NCBI GenBank assembly: GCA_964539115.1
Contig: CAZIHY010000008.1
Span: 1-39,735 of the forward strand
DNA length: 39,735 nucleotides
Direction of reading: 5' to 3'
Origin: CAKSXP01 sp964539115
GTDB taxonomy: Bacteria; Bacillota; Clostridia; Oscillospirales; Oscillospiraceae
Shown: positions 1 through 7,653 of the stretch, piece by piece
Position numbering within the stretch: the first letter of the stretch is position 1
How the letters are laid out: every line of letters starts with the position of its first letter
The notes under the pieces: model-generated
What the model was told of the DNA's origin: nothing
The model's database searches: none
The model's input: the letters and a program-made list of their open reading frames with translations, nothing else
Position numbers and translations under genes: made by a program

Positions 1-29
1 TATATTCAAGGAAAGGAGGGGGCAGTCAG

Positions 30-275
30 GTGGGAGTCGAATCCAAAAACAGATCGGATCTTGAGCTGTATGAGAATATGTACGGCACGCTTACGGACGA
101 AAAAATTAAACAGACGCTTACAAAGCTGAAAAAGCTTCAGAAAGCGCGAAAAGCTGAAAATCGCAATAATTTTTCAGAATTGAAGACGTCTGCTGCATTG
201 TGCAATGAGGAGGTGAGCCGCAGCACACTGGATAGGCTTCGCGCCATAATAGAAGAGAAGAGAGAAAACGAGTAA
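30..275 (+). CDS. Small hypothetical protein, first gene of an M56-peptidase cluster
   Basis: An 81-residue charged, lysine-rich protein without signal peptide or membrane segment. I do not recognise a family. The start is GTG at 30, chosen because an AAGGAGGGGG Shine-Dalgarno lies about 7 bases upstream. Its stop codon is 2 bases before the start of the BlaR1-like peptidase gene, so the two are almost certainly co-transcribed and perhaps translationally coupled. In the classic arrangement the gene before blaR1 is the BlaI repressor. This protein is too short and shows no obvious winged-helix signature, so it should not be called BlaI; BlaI may lie left of the window. The middle is predicted helical (many K, L, E). 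A cytoplasmic partner of the peptidase is conceivable but is only inferred from position. Confidence 0.6.
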   Translation: MGVESKNRSDLELYENMYGTLTDEKIKQTLTKLKKLQKARKAENRNNFSELKTSAALCNEEVSRSTLDRLRAIIEEKRENE

Positions 276-277
276 AG

Positions 278-1462
278 TTGAAAATAACCGCATATTCATT
301 TTTGATGGCTTTTTTGTGGAGTGACAGCTTCATCATTCTCAGTTTGGCGGCGATGAAATGGAACCGGTTTATCAGGCATAGTGTCTTACCGCTCGCACTG
401 TTCCTGTTCGCCAGCATCTGCAGACTTGTAGTTGTAGGCGAATTTCAATTTTCGCATGTCATAAGAGTTGGTGAAGCGTATGAGAAGATCCTGTGCTTCT
501 TCGCTTATCTGACAAGCGGACACAAATTGTTTGGCACGGAGCTTTATGTTGGCACTGTTTTGATAGCGGCATGGGTGATAGTTGCAGTTGTTGCCTTGGT
601 CGTTTACCTTCTTATGCTGTTGAGAAGTATAAGGCAGATAAAAAGAATAACGGCTGTTGAAGATCTGGTTTCAGAAGAGTTGCTCAGTTCTTTACTGTGC
701 GGCAGAAAATATATGAGATCGGTTCCGGTTTTCAGAACTGCTGAGACGAACAGTCCGTTTTGCAGCGGCATCTTTAAGCAAAAGATATATCTGCCTGAGA
801 CGGAATTCACGCGTGACGAGCTCAAAGGCATACTCATACACGAGTGGAGCCATGCCTGTCATCATGATGTCTTGGTAAGAGTGCTGATAAACCTGATATG
901 TATTTTGTTCTGCTGGAATCCGCTGATCTATTTGCTGAAAACCAATATGTATCACACGATGGAACTCAGATGCGACCGAGAAGTTCAGCGCATGCTGACG
1001 GATGATGAATGTGTTACATATATGGAAACTATTGTAAAGATTTCCGAACTTGCAAGTAAAAACAAGTTGGCAGTGACGGCAAAAGCAAGTCTCATAAGCA
1101 CAGCGGACAAGCGCCTTGTTCAAAGATTTGAGGTTATGGCCATAAATGATGAGAACAAAGCAAGAACAAGAATCGCCGGGGTCTTGTTTGTAACAGTCAT
1201 GCTCGTACTGTTGGCAGTATCATATATGTTTGTAATTCAGCCTTATGTTGGCTATGCAACACCAGGTGAGGATTACATAATTAATGAGATGACTGAAGAT
1301 GAACATTCACTAAACGGGCCTCAACTGATAAAAGAGAGCATGTATATAGTTGATAATGAGGACGGAACATACTCTCTGTTTTGTGATGGTGAGTTTGTAA
1401 GTATTACTGAAGATCTATCAATATTTAAACAAAGAGGAATATCTATAATACAAGGAGATTGA
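278..1462 (+). CDS. M56 family membrane metallopeptidase (BlaR1/MecR1-like), lacking the penicillin-sensor domain
   Basis: A 394-residue integral membrane protein of the BlaR1/MecR1 peptidase family. Hydrophobic segments lie near residues 5-25, 35-52, 90-115, 200-222 and 303-325. The zinc site is HEWSH at residues 188-192, followed by the family's downstream glutamate in MELRCDRE. In BlaR1 this cytoplasmic zincin acts on a repressor when an external sensor is occupied. Here the extracellular C-terminal part after the last membrane segment is only about 70 residues, far too short for the penicillin-binding-like domain, so beta-lactam sensing is unlikely. The start is TTG at 278, 2 bases after the preceding stop, with a purine-rich weak SD. 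The next gene, a small secreted protein, starts 4 bases after this stop, so the three genes form one unit. The signal sensed is unknown. Confidence 0.85.
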   Translation: MKITAYSFLMAFLWSDSFIILSLAAMKWNRFIRHSVLPLALFLFASICRLVVVGEFQFSHVIRVGEAYEKILCFFAYLTSGHKLFGTELYVGTVLIAAWVIVAVVALVVYLLMLLRSIRQIKRITAVEDLVSEELLSSLLCGRKYMRSVPVFRTAETNSPFCSGIFKQKIYLPETEFTRDELKGILIHEWSHACHHDVLVRVLINLICILFCWNPLIYLLKTNMYHTMELRCDREVQRMLTDDECVTYMETIVKISELASKNKLAVTAKASLISTADKRLVQRFEVMAINDENKARTRIAGVLFVTVMLVLLAVSYMFVIQPYVGYATPGEDYIINEMTEDEHSLNGPQLIKESMYIVDNEDGTYSLFCDGEFVSITEDLSIFKQRGISIIQGD

Positions 1463-1466
1463 TATA

Positions 1467-1724
1467 ATGAGAAGAAAGAATATGTTCAAGGGCATCCTTG
1501 CAATGATTATTGTATTGATTGCTATGCTTATTTCGCCTATGGCTATGGCATATGAGGAGATTTCGCAGGAGTCTACTGTAATAACAATCGGCGGCGATAC
1601 AGTAGAACCTCAGGCGGAAGAAACTGTCTGGTACAAAGCCTATGATGAGCTGGGACGTCTCTGGATACGCCAGTGGTCCCTTACCAGAGGTATCTGGCTC
1701 ACCGACTGGATACTGGTTGGCTAA
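1467..1724 (+). CDS. Small secreted protein (possible DUF6147-like), partner of the M56 peptidase
   Basis: An 85-residue protein with a clear N-terminal signal peptide: positive start (MRRKN), hydrophobic run through about residue 25 and an AMA-type cleavage site near residue 28. The mature part is only about 57 residues and ends in an aromatic-rich tail (RLWIRQWSLTRGIWLTDWILVG region). It resembles small clostridial secreted proteins with a repeated Trp/Asp ending; I recall the label DUF6147 but cannot verify it. An SD (CAAGGAGATT) overlaps the end of the peptidase gene. Because it is co-transcribed with an M56 peptidase that lacks its own sensor domain, it may be the ligand, cofactor or target of that system; this is inference. 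A strong terminator follows. Confidence 0.65.
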   Translation: MRRKNMFKGILAMIIVLIAMLISPMAMAYEEISQESTVITIGGDTVEPQAEETVWYKAYDELGRLWIRQWSLTRGIWLTDWILVG

Positions 1725-1766
1725 AATAAACGGCAAAGCTGAATAGCAATTGAGCTGTATCAGTTT

Positions 1767-1810
1767 AAAGCCTTGCAGAGCATCAGCACTCTGCAAGGCT
1801 TTATTTTTTT
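1767..1810 (+). terminator. Intrinsic terminator after the M56 cluster
   Basis: A 14-bp perfect stem (arms 1767-1780 and 1789-1802, AAAGCCTTGCAGAG with its complement) and an 8-base loop, followed by a T-rich run to 1810. It also sits just past the end of the convergent minus-strand methyltransferase gene. Confidence 0.9.
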
Positions 1811-1822
1811 GCAATATTATTC

Positions 1823-2827
1823 TTACTTTCCGTAAAACTCGTCAACTGCGTTAAAGAAAGCGTCGATATTTTCCCATGGGGAGGCGTGAGGAATATCGCA
1901 GCCGGAGGATATGACGAAATTGGGATAACCGCAGCAGGCGCGCATAACGGCGAGTGTCTGCTCCCGAACCAGCTCCGGCGTACCGGCGCGGAAGGCCGCT
2001 GCGGGGCTTACATTGCCCATGACGAGCACGTCTTTCGGCATCTTTTGGCATATCTCCGCCATATCGACGGCATCTCCGAAATGATAGCCCAGAGCGCCGA
2101 CGGAGACAAGCTCGTCTATCATCTGGGGCGTTGAGCTGCCGCAGTTGTGATAGATGACGCCGAAGCTTCCGTCCTGGACCTCGCTGACAATGCGCTTCAT
2201 GTATGGCGTTGCAAACTCTCCCGCCATGGAGGCGGAAAGCAGACCGACAGCGGGCTCGGCAATGACGACGCCGGAAGCGCCAACTGCCTTGTAAGCCTTT
2301 ATATACGCTGTAATGAAGTCGGTCGCTTTCTCAAGCGTTGTGTGCACCATCTCCGGTTCATCAAAGCAGTTGAACATTATCTCGCTCATACCCATGAGCC
2401 TGCCGGCCAGGGAATAGGGGCCGATAACGCCGGCAAAAACGGGCCGGTCAGTTATCAGCTTAACGGCCTCGGCGATAGCGGCTATGTAAAGCCCCGTGCG
2501 TGCAGTGCCTACCTCCGGCACGGCAAGCGCGTCCGCATCCTCGGGCTCGTTTATTATGGAGCCGACTACGGTTGGGACCTCGTCGCCAATGATACGTATC
2601 TCAGAGCCGAAAGCCTCCGCCTCGACGGAGAGATCCATCATGGACACAGAGGCGGCGGAAGCGCATCGCTCGGCGACGGCCTTCATGCCCTGCGCCTGAC
2701 TGTTGCTGTTGGAAATGAGTTCATTTACTGTTATGCCGAGAAGCTGTATGCAAGGAAAGGACAGCACGGGTATCGCCCTCTTCTTTTTGGAGGCGATAAT
2801 GTCATCTCTCCACTGTATGATATTCAT
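1823..2827 (-). CDS. Uroporphyrinogen-decarboxylase-fold methyltransferase (MtaA/MtbA-like)
   Basis: A 334-residue enzyme of the UroD superfamily branch that transfers methyl groups to or from corrinoid proteins (MtaA, MtbA, CmuA group) rather than making haem. The zinc-site pattern of these methyltransferases is visible as H-N-C in YHNCG near residue 226 and a later cysteine in SSGCD near residue 308. The start ATG overlaps the stop of the upstream corrinoid protein gene by 4 bases (ATGA), so they are translationally coupled and probably act as a pair. The partner accepting or donating the methyl group cannot be read from the sequence; coenzyme M would be unusual in a bacterium, so tetrahydrofolate or a methoxylated substrate is more likely. 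True haem-pathway HemE is unlikely, given the zinc motif and the corrinoid neighbour. Confidence 0.85.
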   Translation of the reverse strand: MNIIQWRDDIIASKKKRAIPVLSFPCIQLLGITVNELISNSNSQAQGMKAVAERCASAASVSMMDLSVEAEAFGSEIRIIGDEVPTVVGSIINEPEDADALAVPEVGTARTGLYIAAIAEAVKLITDRPVFAGVIGPYSLAGRLMGMSEIMFNCFDEPEMVHTTLEKATDFITAYIKAYKAVGASGVVIAEPAVGLLSASMAGEFATPYMKRIVSEVQDGSFGVIYHNCGSSTPQMIDELVSVGALGYHFGDAVDMAEICQKMPKDVLVMGNVSPAAAFRAGTPELVREQTLAVMRACCGYPNFVISSGCDIPHASPWENIDAFFNAVDEFYGK

Positions 2828-3471
2828 GACGACTTCCTGGCGAGCAGCAGCTCCGCGGCCTTGTTGGCGCAGGCGGCGCCGTCTACGGTGTAGGCGTCCG
2901 CGCCAATATCGTCGCAGAACTCCTGAGTTACTGGGGCGCCGCCGACCATGATTATGACCTGGTCGCGGATTCCGGCGTTTTCAGCGGCCTTGACAACGTC
3001 GCGCATGTAGGCCATGGTGGTCGTGAGCAGGGCGGAAACACATATAATGTCGCAGTGTTCGTCGATCGCTGTCTGGACAAACTTCTCTGCGGGAACGTCC
3101 ACTCCGAGATCGACTATATCGATGTTCTTGCTCTCGAGCATGAGTTTTACTATGTTTTTGCCGATATCGTGCAGGTCGCCCTGTATGGTGCCGATGCAGC
3201 ATTTGCCGATAGGTTCAGCACCCTCCTGTGCAAGCAGGGGTTTTATAAGCTCCACGCCCTTGTTCATCGCCCGGGCAGCGACAAGTACCTCGGGGACAAA
3301 GGCTTCGTTTCTCGAGAAGCGTTCGCCGATGATGTTCATGCCGTGGAGAAGCCCGTCGTTCAGAATGGTCTGTGCGGGAAGTCCCTCTTCAATAGCCTGA
3401 GGAATAAGCTCCTTAATGGCCTTGAGTTTGCCGGTCTCTATCGCCTTGGATATATCTTCTATAGTGCTCAT
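2824..3471 (-). CDS. Corrinoid (B12-binding) methyl-carrier protein, MtaC/MttC-like
   Basis: A 215-residue cobalamin carrier. The N-terminal half (about 1-85) is the helical B12-binding cap domain. The C-terminal Rossmann-like half carries the base-off/His-on signature D-x-H-x-x-G in GDLHDIGKN, plus the SALLTTT and GGAPV loops that cradle the corrinoid tail. The reading frame extends to an ATG at 3489, but the SD GGAGGG (ATGGAGGGAATAAACGAC) covers that upstream ATG and lies about 9 bases before the ATG at 3471, so 3471 is the better start. It shuttles a methyl group between a substrate-specific methyltransferase and an acceptor. The overlapping UroD-type enzyme is its obvious partner. A well-formed promoter lies at 3523-3551. 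Confidence 0.9.
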   Translation of the reverse strand: MSTIEDISKAIETGKLKAIKELIPQAIEEGLPAQTILNDGLLHGMNIIGERFSRNEAFVPEVLVAARAMNKGVELIKPLLAQEGAEPIGKCCIGTIQGDLHDIGKNIVKLMLESKNIDIVDLGVDVPAEKFVQTAIDEHCDIICVSALLTTTMAYMRDVVKAAENAGIRDQVIIMVGGAPVTQEFCDDIGADAYTVDGAACANKAAELLLARKSS

Positions 3472-3522
3472 GTCGTTTATTCCCTCCATGTTAGTCGTAA
3501 AGAAAAAGAGTTGAACATGAAT

Positions 3523-3551
3523 ATTATATAACGGGTCGGCTGTGATTTCAA
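3523..3551 (-). promoter_or_regulatory. Promoter of the corrinoid protein/methyltransferase operon
   Basis: On the minus strand, -35 TTGAAA (3546-3551), a 17-base spacer and a perfect -10 TATAAT (3523-3528) lie about 50 bases upstream of the chosen start at 3471. Confidence 0.8.
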
Positions 3552-3585
3552 TGAAATATTGATAGGAAAACTGGTATTAAATGCG

Positions 3586-3610
3586 AAAACCCAGCGGTCA
3601 GCTGGGTTTT
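3586..3610 (-). terminator. Intrinsic terminator after the OYE/PanE operon
   Basis: A 10-bp stem AAAACCCAGC (3586-3595), 5-base loop, and GCTGGGTTTT (3601-3610). On the minus strand it lies 6 bases past the hypothetical protein gene and separates that operon from the corrinoid operon. The U-tract is short (TTTTCGCATTT). Confidence 0.7.
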
Positions 3611-3615
3611 GCTGG

Positions 3616-3993
3616 TCAGCTTTCTGTAATAACGCCCTCGATTGGGAGAAAGCTCCGGAAAAACGGAGCCCTGCCGGCGGAGAAACCAACAACGTTTTTT
3701 GTCTCTGAGCTGAGAGAAAGAACATAGTCAAAATATACAGGCTTTCCGCCCTTGTCATCGTTGCCAGATTCTGCGGCGAATGCGAGGAAGGAGTCTGTTT
3801 TTACGATGTCTATAGCCTCGGATTCGCCCCAGTGCGGGTGGGTGAAGCGGCCGCGCAAAGCACCGCTTTCCTCAAAGATATGTATTGACATCGGGACCTT
3901 TGTAATGCCCGGCGCGCCTTCGGGCGCTTCAAATTCGTTTCTCGGAAATCCAGGTATCTCGGCGCCGAGCACGAGATTGAAATCTATCCTCAT
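3616..3993 (-). CDS. Conserved-looking hypothetical protein, end of the OYE operon
   Basis: A 125-residue soluble protein, rich in Phe, Gly and acidic residues, without signal peptide or membrane segment. I do not recognise the family. The frame is open upstream to 4158, but AAGGAGG lies 9 bases before the ATG at 3993, and that start falls 14 bases after the stop of the ketopantoate-reductase-like gene, so 3993 is chosen. The sequence (for example FTHPHWGESEAIDIVKTDSFLAF in spaced parts) suggests a compact beta-rich fold, perhaps substrate binding. Position as the last gene of a flavoenzyme/reductase operon implies a role in the same catabolic pathway. No catalytic motif is evident. Confidence 0.7.
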   Translation of the reverse strand: MRIDFNLVLGAEIPGFPRNEFEAPEGAPGITKVPMSIHIFEESGALRGRFTHPHWGESEAIDIVKTDSFLAFAAESGNDDKGGKPVYFDYVLSLSSETKNVVGFSAGRAPFFRSFLPIEGVITES

Positions 3994-4007
3994 TGTGAAA
4001 ATCCTCC

Positions 4008-5039
4008 TTACAGACCGAGTATGCTGTCCAGCAGCTCGGGTCCGGGTTTTATTATGCCGGCTTCGATTTTGCGTATAAGAGCAAGCTCGCTGTCTAATGT
4101 AGGCGTCGGTATGCCGAAGTTCCGGCCAAGCTTGGAGACATAGCCGTTTGTGTACCATATCTCGAGCGGCAGTCCCTTTGCGATATCCATCGTGTAAGCA
4201 TCCGTGGGCTTGAGTCCGGAGCCGCTGCCGCCTGGCGGCATTTTGTTTGCGGCGGTGAACTCCGCCTCCAGAGAGGCGCTGCGTCCGTCAGCGAGAACAG
4301 CCCATTTTTCACGCGTGAAATTCAATATCTGCGAAGGTGTGTTGCCGGCGGCACGCTGCACGTCCATTATCTCACAGGCGAGACGCCCGAACAGGCGCAG
4401 TGCACGCCAGTCATCCAGACCCTCAAACATGGACCAGCCAGTCAACGTCGCAAGCGGCACGGTAAGACAGACCTCGGAGAGCTTGTGCCAGCGCGCGGAC
4501 ATTATATTGTCGGTGACCTCAACATGTTTAACGCAGGAGAGTATATCCCTGAGTCCGAAAAGGCGGCGTGTGAACTCTCCGGAGAGTTCACCGATTATGA
4601 AATATCCGTCGTGCGTTACAACATGGCAAGGCTCCGGGACCTGGCCGCCGGCGAAACAGACGCATGGGACGACCCGCTCTGTGCCTGCTTTCTCGGCGAT
4701 TATGTAGTCGTTTATCCCGTTTTGGAGCGAGCATATATAGCCGCTGCTGGATAAATGCGGGAGCATGCGGTCAAGTGCGTATTCTGTGTCGTTTGATTTG
4801 CATGTGATAAAGATGATGTCGAATTTCTCATTGGGAGAGAGGTCGGATGCGAAAACCGCACGCACAGGTATGCGCCACATCTGCATGTCATAGCTGATGG
4901 TGATGCCCTTTGCAGAGAGAGCCGAAGCTGTCTCGGGCCGGAACAGGGATACGAGCGTAACGTTGTGGCCGCCCTTGGTCAAAGAAGCTCCCAGCATAAG
5001 GCCGATCGTACCGGTGCCTACTACTGCGATATTCTCCAT
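4008..5039 (-). CDS. Ketopantoate reductase (PanE/ApbA)-family NAD(P)-dependent oxidoreductase
   Basis: A 343-residue protein with an N-terminal Rossmann nucleotide site, VGTGTIGLMLG, near residues 6-16, and the C-terminal helical domain of the ApbA/PanE family (about residues 185-320, including the expected Lys in WHKLSEV). The size is a little above typical PanE (about 300). True PanE makes pantoate for coenzyme A. Here the gene is sandwiched between an OYE-type flavoenzyme (18-base gap) and a hypothetical protein, not with panB/panC, so a catabolic 2-oxoacid or hydroxyacid reductase role in the same operon is more likely. The substrate is not determinable. The start ATG at 5039 is preceded by AAGGATGTG. 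Confidence 0.8.
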   Translation of the reverse strand: MENIAVVGTGTIGLMLGASLTKGGHNVTLVSLFRPETASALSAKGITISYDMQMWRIPVRAVFASDLSPNEKFDIIFITCKSNDTEYALDRMLPHLSSSGYICSLQNGINDYIIAEKAGTERVVPCVCFAGGQVPEPCHVVTHDGYFIIGELSGEFTRRLFGLRDILSCVKHVEVTDNIMSARWHKLSEVCLTVPLATLTGWSMFEGLDDWRALRLFGRLACEIMDVQRAAGNTPSQILNFTREKWAVLADGRSASLEAEFTAANKMPPGGSGSGLKPTDAYTMDIAKGLPLEIWYTNGYVSKLGRNFGIPTPTLDSELALIRKIEAGIIKPGPELLDSILGL

Positions 5040-5057
5040 TAAATCACATCCTTTTCC

Positions 5058-7052
5058 TCAGAGCTTGACCGCGGCGGCAAGCGCCATACGGTTGCAGGAA
5101 CGCACGTTGCCTGGGGTGTTGCTGTCGCCTATGTTGAAGAAGTAACGGGCACAGGAGGAGAACGAGAGCGATGTTTCCGTAAGCGGAGCAACACCTCCGG
5201 AGACAACGATGCTGTCGCATTCGATCTCATGTTCGCCCTCGCTGTCGGTGTAGCGCACAACGCCGTCGGATACGGAGGTCGTGACCGCACCGGTAATGCC
5301 TGTGAAGCTGTCCTCAGAGAGCCAGCGCCTGCGTAGGAGCGCATAGGCGTGGACACACCAGGCGTTTTCGGCAAGATGTGCGTTTCGTGTCAGGACGGTG
5401 ACCTCGTGGCCGGCCTCGGCCAGATACATGCCGGTTTCGGTTCCTGTTTCGGAGCCGCCGATGACGACTACGCGCCGCCCGAGTTCCTGCTCATGGCCGT
5501 AGACCTCAAGGGGGGTGTAGATGTGTGTTTTGTCAATTCCGTCTATCGCGGGAATTTTAGCTTCCGCGCCGACGGCTGTGACAACTGCATCATACCCGCA
5601 GGAAGCTATTGTCTCCGGTGTTGCCTCGGTGTTCAGAAGAAGCCTGATACGGTCGTTCTTACCGATAAGATAGATGAGCTTATCTTTGTATTCGCGCAGA
5701 GCCCATTTGAATTCTGGATAATCCGCGTGTGTGAGCTGCCCGCCTGGAACGGGGCATTTCTCATATATAGTCACGTAGTTTCCGCGTTCCGCGAAGAGCA
5801 GAGCGGCTCGCATGCCCGCGGGACCCGCGCCGATGACGGCGATCTTTTTTTCGCCACCGGCCGGCTCGATCATTTTGTCCAGCCGATGGGTAAGCCCTAT
5901 TGCCGGATTGACGGCGCAGGCGGATATAAAGCTGCCGTGAACATGCTCGTGACATTTGTTGCAGTGCAGGCAGGGGAGTATCTCGTCTGCTCGTTCCTCG
6001 ATTATCTTTCTGCCGTAGTCGCCGTCACAGATAAACGGGCGCGCAGCGGAGATAAGGTCTGTTTTTCCCTCAGCGATGAGTTTTTCGTTCATCTCCGGAT
6101 TGTGGAAACCGCCGTTTGGCGCGGTATGTATGTTTATTCCCGCCTTTTTGACCGCCTCTGCAAACTTGAGAGTCGGCGGAATGTCCGCGCCATTGTAATT
6201 GTATGAGGTGGCGTGGGAGTTGTCCATGTCGTTGAGCCGCAGCTGGAGTATATCGACGCGGCCCTCACAGAGTTTTGCAAACTCAATGAATTCCTGTTCC
6301 GGCATGCAGTCGCCGCTGACTTGCAGCTCGATAATAAAGTCCTCACCGCAGGCCCTGCGGACGGCGTCCACGATCTCGAGCGGGAAGCGGGCGCGGTTCT
6401 CCACGCTTCCGCCGTATTCATCGGTGCGCCTGTTGGTCTCACTGCTCAGGAAACAGGCGAGCACATTGTAATTGTAGGCAAAGTGCAGACAGGCCGCGTC
6501 AAAGCCGACGCTTTTGTAATACGCACAGCGGGCTGCTATTTCCTCTATGACGGCGTCCATCTGCTTGCGGTTCATTGCCTTTATCGGCGCGGGCGCGAAT
6601 GGGCCATCCGCTGCAGGCACGCCGGGGCCCGGATCGTCCAAATCCAGCATCATCTGCGGGCGGTAAACGCCCATGTGCTCATAAACGCCTACGTCATGCG
6701 GAATCGACTGGAACTTGGAGAGCTGCGCGGATATAAGCGAGCCCTGAAAGTGCACGGCTTCTACCATCGCGCTGAGATAGTTGTCAACGCTTGGATCAGA
6801 TGGGTCCCAGCATGGGCCACGTTTTATATCCTCCATCGGCATGTGCCGAGTATTGTTGAACCTGTCCGGTATGGTGACAAGCGAGGAACCCGCGCGGGCA
6901 ATGTTTTCAACAAAGCTTATAATGGATTCGGAGGGGAAAATTTCCGGCCCCTGCAAAAAATGCGGAAGGCAGCTTGAAGATATCATGCGGTTTTTCAGAA
7001 CATGTCCGCGGATAACTATTGGGGACAGCAGATGTTCAAAGCTGTGACTCAT
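5058..7052 (-). CDS. NADH:flavin oxidoreductase, old-yellow-enzyme/2,4-dienoyl-CoA-reductase type, with Fe-S cluster and FAD/NAD domains
   Basis: A full-length 664-residue member of the family that includes FadH, BaiCD and bacterial enoate reductases. Residues 1-350 form the FMN TIM barrel, with the family stretch around FLSSETNRRTDEYGGSVENR (201-220). The 4Fe-4S site is C361, C364, C367 and C379; the third spacing (x2 rather than the usual x3) is slightly unusual. Rossmann motifs follow at IGAGPAG (407-413) and VVIGGSETGTETG, for FAD and NAD(P)H. It probably reduces an activated C=C bond. It heads an operon with a PanE-like reductase and a small protein, and is divergent from a LysR regulator. 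The first 306 bases are duplicated at 9886-10191. Confidence 0.9.
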   Translation of the reverse strand: MSHSFEHLLSPIVIRGHVLKNRMISSSCLPHFLQGPEIFPSESIISFVENIARAGSSLVTIPDRFNNTRHMPMEDIKRGPCWDPSDPSVDNYLSAMVEAVHFQGSLISAQLSKFQSIPHDVGVYEHMGVYRPQMMLDLDDPGPGVPAADGPFAPAPIKAMNRKQMDAVIEEIAARCAYYKSVGFDAACLHFAYNYNVLACFLSSETNRRTDEYGGSVENRARFPLEIVDAVRRACGEDFIIELQVSGDCMPEQEFIEFAKLCEGRVDILQLRLNDMDNSHATSYNYNGADIPPTLKFAEAVKKAGINIHTAPNGGFHNPEMNEKLIAEGKTDLISAARPFICDGDYGRKIIEERADEILPCLHCNKCHEHVHGSFISACAVNPAIGLTHRLDKMIEPAGGEKKIAVIGAGPAGMRAALLFAERGNYVTIYEKCPVPGGQLTHADYPEFKWALREYKDKLIYLIGKNDRIRLLLNTEATPETIASCGYDAVVTAVGAEAKIPAIDGIDKTHIYTPLEVYGHEQELGRRVVVIGGSETGTETGMYLAEAGHEVTVLTRNAHLAENAWCVHAYALLRRRWLSEDSFTGITGAVTTSVSDGVVRYTDSEGEHEIECDSIVVSGGVAPLTETSLSFSSCARYFFNIGDSNTPGNVRSCNRMALAAAVKL

Positions 7053-7486
7053 ACGTTCTCGTCCTTTCTGAAACTCATATTTTGCATAAACTGTAATATT
7101 AATTTTAACATTATTGTGTATGAAATGTCCAATGCCGTGGGGTTATGGGTCGATTAATTATAGTTATCGTCCTTTTACAGAAAATGTGTTAAAATATAAA
7201 AAAGGGGGACGAGGATATGGAACTGTTTCAGATAGACTATTTCAGAACGCTGGCCCGCACGGGCAATATGACGGCCGCTGCGTCAGAGCTGCATATAACC
7301 CAGCCTGCGCTCAGCCGAGCCATCTCCGCGCTTGAGACAGACCTCGGCACACAGTTGTTTGAACGGGCGCGTGGAAAGCTGCGTCTGAACCACGCAGGGG
7401 AGCTTTTCCTCGAGAATGCGGACAAGATTTTCGCGGAGACAGGCAACGCGCGCGAGCGGCTTGAGGCGCTGGAGAGGCCGGTGGGG
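6747..7486. repeat. 740-bp direct repeat, copy 1
   Basis: Bases 6747-7486 recur at 9886-10625 with constant offset 3139 and only four visible mismatches. Copy 1 contains the OYE 5' end, the whole intergenic region and the first 270 bases of lysR. The OYE gene continues intact to the left of it, while lysR breaks off at its right edge. Confidence 0.97.
7053..7216. promoter_or_regulatory. Divergent OYE/lysR promoter region (copy 1)
   Basis: A 164-base AT-rich intergenic region between the divergent OYE and lysR genes. It contains the short symmetric stretch ATTAATTATAGTTAT near 7154-7168, the sort of site LysR proteins bind, and a candidate lysR promoter (TTTACA with downstream TAAAAT/TATAAA near 7175-7202, spacing not ideal). 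The same sequence recurs at 10192-10355. Confidence 0.5.
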
Positions 7487-7522
7487 CGTGGTCAATCTGT
7501 TGGAGGGCTATGGTTCGGATAA
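7217..7522 (+). pseudogene. Truncated lysR copy: helix-turn-helix domain only
   Basis: The first 90 codons match the intact regulator at 10356 except for one change (Thr in place of Ile at residue 75). At 7487 the homology ends and 12 unrelated codons follow before a stop. The remaining 101-residue product keeps the winged HTH and the start of the linker helix but none of the effector-binding domain. It retains the SD (GAGGAT) and the same upstream region, so it may be expressed. If stable it could compete for operator DNA, but LysR proteins normally need their C-terminal half to oligomerise, so loss of function is the default view. Confidence 0.85.
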
Positions 7523-7550
7523 TGCAGCGGCCAATGCTCATGTGCGATAA
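7488..7550 (+). pseudogene. Possible C-terminal tail of a foreign gene at the insert edge
   Basis: Right after the repeat boundary an open frame encodes 20 residues ending in NLLEGYGSDNAAANAHVR before TAA. It has no start of its own and is not in frame with lysR. It looks like the last codons of a gene that was cut when the insert joined the chromosome. The family is unknown. Confidence 0.35.
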
Positions 7551-7607
7551 AGTAACGCAAGAAAAACAGGTAGCCAGCCCCGCTATTCTGTAAATTGAAA
7601 AACAACT

Positions 7608-7635
7608 GCCCCGCCAATCACTCCATTGGCGGGGC
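7608..7635 (-). terminator. Intrinsic terminator of the protease/lipoprotein operon
   Basis: An 11-bp GC-rich perfect stem (GCCCCGCCAAT at 7608-7618 with 7625-7635) and a 6-base loop. On the minus strand it is followed by AGTTGTTTTTC and lies 18 bases after the lipoprotein stop. Confidence 0.85.
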
Positions 7636-7653
7636 TTGAATGCTGATGAATAT

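Noticed and set aside
2147..2893. A 248-codon plus-strand frame opposite the methyltransferase gene
   Set aside because: It lacks an SD and overlaps a clear family member on the minus strand.
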